A stretch of DNA of 64,000 nucleotides from Candidatus Aminicenantota bacterium (GTDB taxonomy: Bacteria; Acidobacteriota; Aminicenantia; Aminicenantales; UBA8522): assembly GCA_017886205.1 (NCBI GenBank), contig JAFNEO010000024.1, positions 1 to 64,000 on the forward strand, read 5' to 3'. Numbering within the stretch: the stretch's first letter is position 1; every line of letters begins with the position of its first letter. Positions 57,702-64,000 of this stretch are shown here, in pieces. The notes beneath the pieces were generated by a model. The model worked only from the letters and a program-made list of their open reading frames with translations. It did no database searches and was not told where the DNA came from. The position numbers and the translations under genes were made by a program.

Positions 57702-58943
57702 TTGAAAGAACAAGCCCCGTTCCGAGCCTACGGCTACCGCTGGATCGTCCTGGCCGCTTTCGCGGTCATAGGCGTCATGAACCAGGTGCTCTGGATCACC
57801 TTCGCCCCCATCACCAGCGCCGCAGCGGCTTTCTATCACACCTCCGACCTGATGATCGGCCTGCTGTCGATGGTCTTCATGGTCGTCTTCATCGTCATTT
57901 TCCTGCCGTCCGCGTATGTCATCGATACCCGGGGTTTCCGGGCGGCCGTGGGCACGGGAGCCGTCCTGACCGCCGTTTTCGGCCTGACGAGAGGATTGTT
58001 CGCCTCGAACTTCACTATGGTGTTTATCTCTCAGGTCGGGATCGCCGTCGGCCAGCCCTTTATCATCGGCGCCATCACCAAGGTGGCCGCCCGCTGGTTC
58101 CCGGTCGAGGAAAGGGCGACAGCCTCGGGGATCGGGACGCTGGCGCTCTATCTCGGCCCTCTGCTGGCCATGCTTCTCACTCCCCACCTCGTCCTGCGCA
58201 TCGGGATTCCATCAACGCTGCTTATCTACGGAGTCGTCACGGCCGCGGCCGCCGTTTTCTTCCTTCTGGCCGCCCGCGAGCACCCGCCGACGCCGGCCGG
58301 GCCGGACGAACGCACCCTGATGCTCGACGGCCTCCGCTCTATGCTCAGGCAGCGCGATTTCCTATTCCTGATGATCGTCTTTTTTATCGGGCTGGGAATG
58401 TTCAACGCTATCTCTACCTGGATCGAAGACATCATCCGCCCGCGCGGGTTCACCATCTCCCAGGCCGGCCAGCTGGGCGGCCTGATGCTCGGCGGCGGCA
58501 TCGTCGGGGCGATCGTGGTTTCGCTTCTGTCCGACCGCTTCCGGCGCCGCAAGCCGTTCATTCTTCTGGCCCTCGCCGGGCTCGTCCCCGGCCTCGTCGG
58601 CATGACTTACGGTACAGCCACCTGGCTGCTGCTTCTGTCGGGCTTTGCCTTCGGTTTTTTTCTTCTGAGCGCCGGCCCGGTCGGCTTTCAGTATGCGGCG
58701 GAGATCACCCACCCGGCCCCGGAGGGGACGTCAAATACCCTGCTCTTGGTGATGGGCCAGGTCTCGGGCATCGTCTTTATCCTGGGCATGGACGCGCTGA
58801 AGTCGCGCACCACCGGCGCGATGACGACATCGCTCCTTATTTTGATAGTCCTCAGCTTGATAAATTTTTTCCTGGCGGTCACGCTCCCCGAATCGCCGAT
58901 CTATAGAAAACTCCGCCCAAAAACCAAGGAGGGTCACCGATGA
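57702..58943 (+). CDS. Major facilitator superfamily transporter
   Basis: 12 hydrophobic segments; TTG start preceded by AGGAGGACAA; GGIVGAIVVSLLSDRFRRRKPF. Confidence 0.9.
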   Translation: MKEQAPFRAYGYRWIVLAAFAVIGVMNQVLWITFAPITSAAAAFYHTSDLMIGLLSMVFMVVFIVIFLPSAYVIDTRGFRAAVGTGAVLTAVFGLTRGLFASNFTMVFISQVGIAVGQPFIIGAITKVAARWFPVEERATASGIGTLALYLGPLLAMLLTPHLVLRIGIPSTLLIYGVVTAAAAVFFLLAAREHPPTPAGPDERTLMLDGLRSMLRQRDFLFLMIVFFIGLGMFNAISTWIEDIIRPRGFTISQAGQLGGLMLGGGIVGAIVVSLLSDRFRRRKPFILLALAGLVPGLVGMTYGTATWLLLLSGFAFGFFLLSAGPVGFQYAAEITHPAPEGTSNTLLLVMGQVSGIVFILGMDALKSRTTGAMTTSLLILIVLSLINFFLAVTLPESPIYRKLRPKTKEGHR

Positions 58944-60559
58944 AAAGAAACCGTCTTCTTACGGCCGCTCTGGCGCTCGCTGTACTCCTCATCCCGGTCG
59001 CTTTCTCCCAGGAGAAAGTGGATGTGGGCATGGTCAACCGCATCTGGGAGGAAGGGGTCAACCGCTCCAAGATCATGGAGACCCTGAGCTACCTGACCGA
59101 CGTCATCGGTCCCCGTATCCCGGGCAGCCCGGCCATGAATAAGGCCTGTGAATGGGCCAAAAGCAAGTTCAGCGAATGGGGGATGGCAAACGCGGCCGTC
59201 GAGCCCTGCGGCGAGTTCGGCCTGGGTTGGGTCAACGAATACATCTCTGTCCACATGCTCGAGCCGGCCTACTCCCCTCTCCTTGCCTACGCCAAACCCT
59301 GGACCCTGGGGACCCAGGGCAAGATCAAGGGCCAGCCTGTGTTGGCCGTCATCCGGACCAAGTCCGACCTCGAAAAATGGAGGGGAAAGCTCAAGGGCGC
59401 CATCGTCTTAACCGATCCGCCGCGCCAGGTTCACCCTGCCTTCAAACCCATCGCCCGTCGCTACACCGACGAGGACCTCAAGGAGCTCACCGAGACGCCG
59501 ATCCCTCTCCAGCCGAAGGACGGAGGAGGCGAGAAGCCGGAGATAAAATGGGAAGAGCTCGAGGAGTTCTACAAGAGCGAAGAGGTCGGCCTCCTCATCG
59601 AATCGAGCGAGGGAAGCCGGAGCGATTTCGGAACGGTCAAAGTCGATGCCTATGAGGGAATGGGAAAGAATCATCTTATCCCCCGCCAGAGCCCGCGGAT
59701 CGTCCTGGCGGCGGAAGCCTATGCCCGTATCTGCCGCATCCTGGACCTCAAGGTCGCGGTGACGCTCGAGGCCGAGGTCAAAAACACTATCTTTGACCAG
59801 GACAAGATGGGGTACAACGTCGTCGCCGAGATCCCGGGTTTGGATAAGAAGGGCGAGGTCGTGATGCTCGGAGGCCACATCGACTCTTGGGCGGGAGGGA
59901 CAGGGGCCGTGGATGACGCCTCCGGCTGCGCCGTGGCCATGGAGGCCGTGCGGATCCTGAAGGCGCTGGGAGTCAAACCCAAACGCACGATCCGCGCTGC
60001 CCTCTGGACGGGCGAAGAGGAAGGTTTCTACGGTTCGCGGGGCTACGTTTTCACTCATTTTGGAGACACCGACAAGGACTCGCTCAAGAGCGTGGACTTT
60101 GAGGCGTATGAGAAGAACTGGCGGAACCCCCTGGCCGGCTCCAATAAGCTCATCGTCAAGCCCGAATACAACAAGATCTCGGGTTATTTCAACTACGACA
60201 ACGGGTCGGGCCGCATCCGGGGGATCTACATCCAGGAAAATTTCCAGGTCCGGCCGATCTTTGAGGAGTGGATGAAGCCACTCCGCGACCTGGGTGTCAC
60301 GACGATCGCCCTCCAGCCGACCGAGGGGACCGACCACCTGCCCTTTGACTGGATCGGGATCCCGGGTTTCCAGTTCATCCAGGATCCCCTCGACTACTTC
60401 CCGACGCTCCACCACACCAATCAGGATGTCTACGACCACTGTGTCGCCGAGGACCTGGTCCAATCGGCGGTGGTCATGGCCAGCTTCGTCTATTTTACGG
60501 CCATGCGGGACGAAATGCTCCCTCGCAAGCCGCTCCCGATCCCCGTCGAGGTGAAATAA
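58940..60559 (+). CDS. Exported M28-family peptidase
   Basis: Signal peptide; VVMLGGHIDSWAGGTGAVDDASGCAVAMEAVRIL, ALWTGEEEGFYGSRGYV metal-binding motifs; ATGA overlap with the MFS gene. Confidence 0.93.
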   Translation: MKRNRLLTAALALAVLLIPVAFSQEKVDVGMVNRIWEEGVNRSKIMETLSYLTDVIGPRIPGSPAMNKACEWAKSKFSEWGMANAAVEPCGEFGLGWVNEYISVHMLEPAYSPLLAYAKPWTLGTQGKIKGQPVLAVIRTKSDLEKWRGKLKGAIVLTDPPRQVHPAFKPIARRYTDEDLKELTETPIPLQPKDGGGEKPEIKWEELEEFYKSEEVGLLIESSEGSRSDFGTVKVDAYEGMGKNHLIPRQSPRIVLAAEAYARICRILDLKVAVTLEAEVKNTIFDQDKMGYNVVAEIPGLDKKGEVVMLGGHIDSWAGGTGAVDDASGCAVAMEAVRILKALGVKPKRTIRAALWTGEEEGFYGSRGYVFTHFGDTDKDSLKSVDFEAYEKNWRNPLAGSNKLIVKPEYNKISGYFNYDNGSGRIRGIYIQENFQVRPIFEEWMKPLRDLGVTTIALQPTEGTDHLPFDWIGIPGFQFIQDPLDYFPTLHHTNQDVYDHCVAEDLVQSAVVMASFVYFTAMRDEMLPRKPLPIPVEVK

Positions 60560-60572
60560 TGGGCCTCGCCGT

Positions 60573-60680
60573 TTATTTCTTCAGGGAGAACAGGCCGGCT
60601 TCGACAAGCAGCCCGAAGAACTCGGAGACGTCCCGGATGTTCTGGGGCCCGTATTCGGCGGCGACCGCCTGGGTTACCTA
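60573..60680 (-). pseudogene. C-terminal remnant of a PqqD-like protein
   Basis: Minus strand VTQAVAAEYGPQNIRDVSEFFGLLVEAGLFSLKK*, preceded by an in-frame stop and directly abutting the fold-back element. Confidence 0.5.
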
Positions 60681-60836
60681 GAAAATCCCCCTCTCCTCTA
60701 TCCTCCCCCACCCAAGAGACTGTGTCGTAATTGCGATTTGTCATTGCGACACAACCTCCAAGGGGGGAGGAATCGGACAGGCAATTCACATATCCTCCTC
60801 CCCTGGTGGGAGGAGGTAGGGAGGAGGGGGTTTTTC
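60681..60836. repeat. Fold-back element with C-rich/G-rich arms, about 156 bp
   Basis: GAAAATCCCCCTCTCCTC...CACC versus GGTGGGAGGAGGTAGGGAGGAGGGGGTTTTTC; inner TGTGTCG ... CGACACA. Confidence 0.7.
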
Positions 60837-61160
60837 ATCGTTCGCGGGTGGCCCGCAGGGCCATGAGAAGCTAATGGCCTCAATTCAAAGTCCTAAAGCC
60901 GTTTCGGAATCACAAAGCCCTCAAGATCGCCAGAACGGCTGCCCTCGAAAAACGCTTCGTGAAGGCTAAACCTTCGAGGTCGCTTTTCCATACCCAAATT
61001 GCTTCTCGCTGAAATAGAGATACGCCGGTATATGGACAGAAAGAGGCGGGGCAATTGAACCTTTTAGCCTGTCGGACCGTATATATGTAAGTAAATGGGC
61101 AGGGTGTCCTACCCGCACGGCTTTGCCCATCAGATGAATAGAACGCTATGGAGAGTATAT

Positions 61161-63839
61161 ATGAAGAAGACGATAACAACGGCCCTCGCCCTGCTCCTCA
61201 TAAACGTGGCGCTCCCGGCGGTGGCCAAAGAAAAATCCAAACAACAGGCTCCGGTTCGGCCTGAGCAAAAGGTCGTCCGGGCGGTTCGCGCCGACGGGCC
61301 CATCTCGATCGATGCCCTCCTGGATGAACCCGTCTGGAAGGGTCCGGCGAGCAACGGGTTCACCCAGAGCGATCCCAAAGACGGCGCACCGTCCACGGAA
61401 AAGACTGACGTCTGGGTGGCTTACGACGACAAGGCGCTCTACATCGCTGCATACTGCTATGACTCCGACCCCAAAGCCATCATCAGCCGGCTCGGCCGTC
61501 GGGACGCGGAGGTGGATTCCGACTGGTTTATGTTCGCGGTCGATCCCTATTATGACAGACGGACCGGTTTTCTTTTCGGGGTCAACCCGGCCGGCTCCAT
61601 CATGGACGAAGTCCTGTCCAATGATGTGGAGGACGATGAGTCCTGGGACGGCGTGTGGGAGGGAAAGGCCCATGTCAACGGCCAGGGCTGGACAGTGGAG
61701 ATGAGGATTCCTTTCAACCAGATCCGCTTCCCGAAGAAAGATGAGTACGTCTGGGGAGTCAATTTCCAGCGGATCATCAAACGGAAAAACGAAAAGGCAA
61801 GCTTTTCCTGGGTGCCGAAAAGTGAGACTGCCTACGTGTCCCGCTTTGCCCGGCTCGAGGGGATCAGCGGCATCAATCCCGGCACCCATCTCGAGATTCT
61901 CCCCTATGCGGTCGGACAGGCGCAGTTGCGGCCTTCCGAACAAGGAAACCCGTTCGAAACAGGGCACAAGGCCCTGGGCAACATGGGATTCGACCTCAAG
62001 GTCGGCCTCAAGAGCAATTTAACGCTCGACTCCACGGTCAACCCGGATTTCGGCCAGGTCGAGGTGGACCCGGCCGTGGTCAACCTTTCTGCCTATGAGA
62101 CTTATTATGAAGAAAAGCGGCCCTTTTTCATCGAAGGGGCCTCGATCTTCGACGGGTTTGGCCGCGGCGGCGTCTACATCAATGCCGACATCAACTGGCC
62201 CATGCCGACATTTTTTTACAGCCGACGCATCGGACGGGCGCCTCAAGGCTATATCACCCAGGGAGGCGATTTCTCCATCATCCCGGACCGTACGACGATC
62301 CTCGGCGCGGCTAAGATCACCGGCAAGATGGGAGGGTGGAATGTCGGGTTCATTAATGCCTTGACCTCCCGGGAGTTCGCCCAGATCGATGCCTCCGGCC
62401 TGCGCCTTCAGGAGGAGATGGAGCCGTTCACCTATTACGGCGTCCTTAGGGCGCAAAAAGACATCAACGAAGGGCAGCACGGTATCGGGTTCATGGCGAC
62501 GGGTGTCACCCGGAACATCCGGACCGAGGCGCTGAGCATCCTCCTCAACAAGAACGCCTTCAGCCTGGCCATCGACGGCTGGTCCTTCTTGGACAAGAGC
62601 CGCAATTACGTCATCGGCGGGTGGTTCGGAGGGACTCGGGTCGAGGGGACGGCCGAAGATATCCTCGGGCTCCAGAATTCGTCCATGCACTATTATCAGC
62701 GTCCCGATGCCGACCACGTAGAAGTGAATCCCTATGCGACCTCCCTGAGCGGCTGGGGCGGAAGACTGAGCTTCGCTAAGCAGGGCGGCAACACAGTCTG
62801 TCTTCTCTCCCTGGGTGCGCTGTCCCCCGGTTTTGATCCCAACGATGTCGGCTTCCAGTACTCGGCCTCGGACATCATCAACTTCCAATTCCTTCCCGGC
62901 TATTCCTGGACGAAACCGGGACGGGTATTCCAGCAAGTCATCCTGGCCGGCGGTGTGTTCCGCAATTACGACTTCGGCGGGAACAAGATCTGGGACGGAG
63001 CGCTGATACTTTCCGAAGGGCAGTTCCGCAATTTTTGGCGCTTCAGCGCCATGGCCGCCGTCAACCCCGAAACCATCAGCAACCGGCTGACCCGCGGCGG
63101 CCCGCTGGCTCTCCTCCCGTGGGGTTATCAGCTCGAGTTGAAGGTTGAGACCGACAGCCGCAAGCCCGTTGTCTTTGAGGTCGACGGGATGATCTATCGG
63201 CGGCCCGATGACGGAACAGAATGGCAGGCCGAGCTATCGCTGAACTGGAAGCCGAGCTCGAACTTCAGCCTTTCCATCGGACCGGAATACATGGGCGAAA
63301 CTACCGGCGTCCAGTGGATCACTAAAGTGGACGATCCCATGATGATGCCGACCTACGGTGCACGCTACGTCTTCGGCCACCTCGACCAAAGGATTGTCGC
63401 CGCCGAACTGCGCCTCAACTGGACCTTCACGCCCCGGCTTACGCTCCAGGCCTATCTCCAGCCGTTCCTCGGCGTCGGGACCTACAGCCGGTTCAAAGAG
63501 CTCGCTCAGCCCAAAACCTTCGACTACAATGTCTACGGAGAGGGAGAGTCGACGATCGCGTACGCGGATGGGCTCTACAGCGTGGACCCCGACGGCGGCG
63601 GCCCGGCGGCGGCCTTCTCTTTCGGCAATCCCGATTTTAACGTGAAGTCACTGCGCGGCACGATCGTCCTGCGCTGGGAGTACCTTCCCGGGTCGCTGCT
63701 CTATTTCGTCTGGACGCAGAACCGGGCCGACTATGCCCATCCGGGCGATTTCCGGCTCCGCCGTGACCTCGGCGACCTGCTGATGGCGCCCGGCGATAAC
63801 ATCTTCCTGATCAAGGTCTCTTACCGCTGGAGCCTCTGA
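61161..63839 (+). CDS. Exported DUF5916-family protein with CBM9-like N-terminal domain
   Basis: Signal peptide MKKTITTALALLLINVALPAVA; PISIDALLDEPVWKGP...YDDKALYIAAYCYDSDPKAI; C-terminal beta-barrel-like segment ending KVSYRWSL. Confidence 0.88.
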   Translation: MKKTITTALALLLINVALPAVAKEKSKQQAPVRPEQKVVRAVRADGPISIDALLDEPVWKGPASNGFTQSDPKDGAPSTEKTDVWVAYDDKALYIAAYCYDSDPKAIISRLGRRDAEVDSDWFMFAVDPYYDRRTGFLFGVNPAGSIMDEVLSNDVEDDESWDGVWEGKAHVNGQGWTVEMRIPFNQIRFPKKDEYVWGVNFQRIIKRKNEKASFSWVPKSETAYVSRFARLEGISGINPGTHLEILPYAVGQAQLRPSEQGNPFETGHKALGNMGFDLKVGLKSNLTLDSTVNPDFGQVEVDPAVVNLSAYETYYEEKRPFFIEGASIFDGFGRGGVYINADINWPMPTFFYSRRIGRAPQGYITQGGDFSIIPDRTTILGAAKITGKMGGWNVGFINALTSREFAQIDASGLRLQEEMEPFTYYGVLRAQKDINEGQHGIGFMATGVTRNIRTEALSILLNKNAFSLAIDGWSFLDKSRNYVIGGWFGGTRVEGTAEDILGLQNSSMHYYQRPDADHVEVNPYATSLSGWGGRLSFAKQGGNTVCLLSLGALSPGFDPNDVGFQYSASDIINFQFLPGYSWTKPGRVFQQVILAGGVFRNYDFGGNKIWDGALILSEGQFRNFWRFSAMAAVNPETISNRLTRGGPLALLPWGYQLELKVETDSRKPVVFEVDGMIYRRPDDGTEWQAELSLNWKPSSNFSLSIGPEYMGETTGVQWITKVDDPMMMPTYGARYVFGHLDQRIVAAELRLNWTFTPRLTLQAYLQPFLGVGTYSRFKELAQPKTFDYNVYGEGESTIAYADGLYSVDPDGGGPAAAFSFGNPDFNVKSLRGTIVLRWEYLPGSLLYFVWTQNRADYAHPGDFRLRRDLGDLLMAPGDNIFLIKVSYRWSL

Positions 63840-63865
63840 GCGGCCGATTTGAGCCGGCACCACCC

Positions 63866-64000
63866 TCAGCGCGATTTGCCCCCTTTGGCCGCCCAATCAT
63901 CCAGGGTTTGCCCTTCCGAGATCATGGTAACGCCCTCGGAGAGGGCGGCTTCGAGAAACCAGCCTAAAAGCTCCTGGCGCGATTGGGGCCAGGGCCATTT
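63866..64000 (-). CDS. Partial CDS (C-terminus only), unknown product
   Basis: Open minus-strand frame to the window edge: KWPWPQSRQELLGWFLEAALSEGVTMISEGQTLDDWAAKGGKSR*. Confidence 0.5.
   Translation of the reverse strand, partial: KWPWPQSRQELLGWFLEAALSEGVTMISEGQTLDDWAAKGGKSR

Noticed and set aside
56871-58187. 438-aa antisense ORF spanning two sense genes
   Set aside because: Arginine/glycine/aspartate-rich shadow reading across two well-formed genes.

Overview
This 64 kb GC-rich bacterial window has about 42 confident genes and no recognisable rRNA, tRNA, CRISPR array, prophage or transposase. Gene content (many exported peptidases and hydrolases, an Oar-type TonB receptor, DUF5916/VPS10-like exported proteins, UroD-like proteins) looks like an Acidobacteriota/Aminicenantes-type heterotroph; that assignment is inference. 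Recognisable blocks: two ABC exporters, a fucose-scavenging module (GH29, mutarotase, SSS symporter), two PIN/Phd toxin-antitoxin pairs, a TolC/MFP/RND efflux operon, DsbD, and several exported peptidases or hydrolases. The strongest candidate for an undescribed system is about 21.7-34.7 kb: a canonical glutamate dehydrogenase; a second GDH paralogue whose catalytic GGxKGG lysine is Ser, translationally coupled to two PEP-synthase-N-domain (PPDK_N ATP-grasp) proteins, one of them a GAF-like/PPDK_N/nucleotidyltransferase fusion; an orphan OmpR regulator; a metallophosphoesterase; and a third PPDK_N protein coupled to a double-receiver-like protein. None of the three PPDK_N proteins has the phosphohistidine or PEP-binding barrel domains of a true PEP synthase. 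Intergenic DNA carries fold-back (MITE/REP-like) elements, two of which abut truncated gene remnants (PqqD-like and TPR-protein-like).
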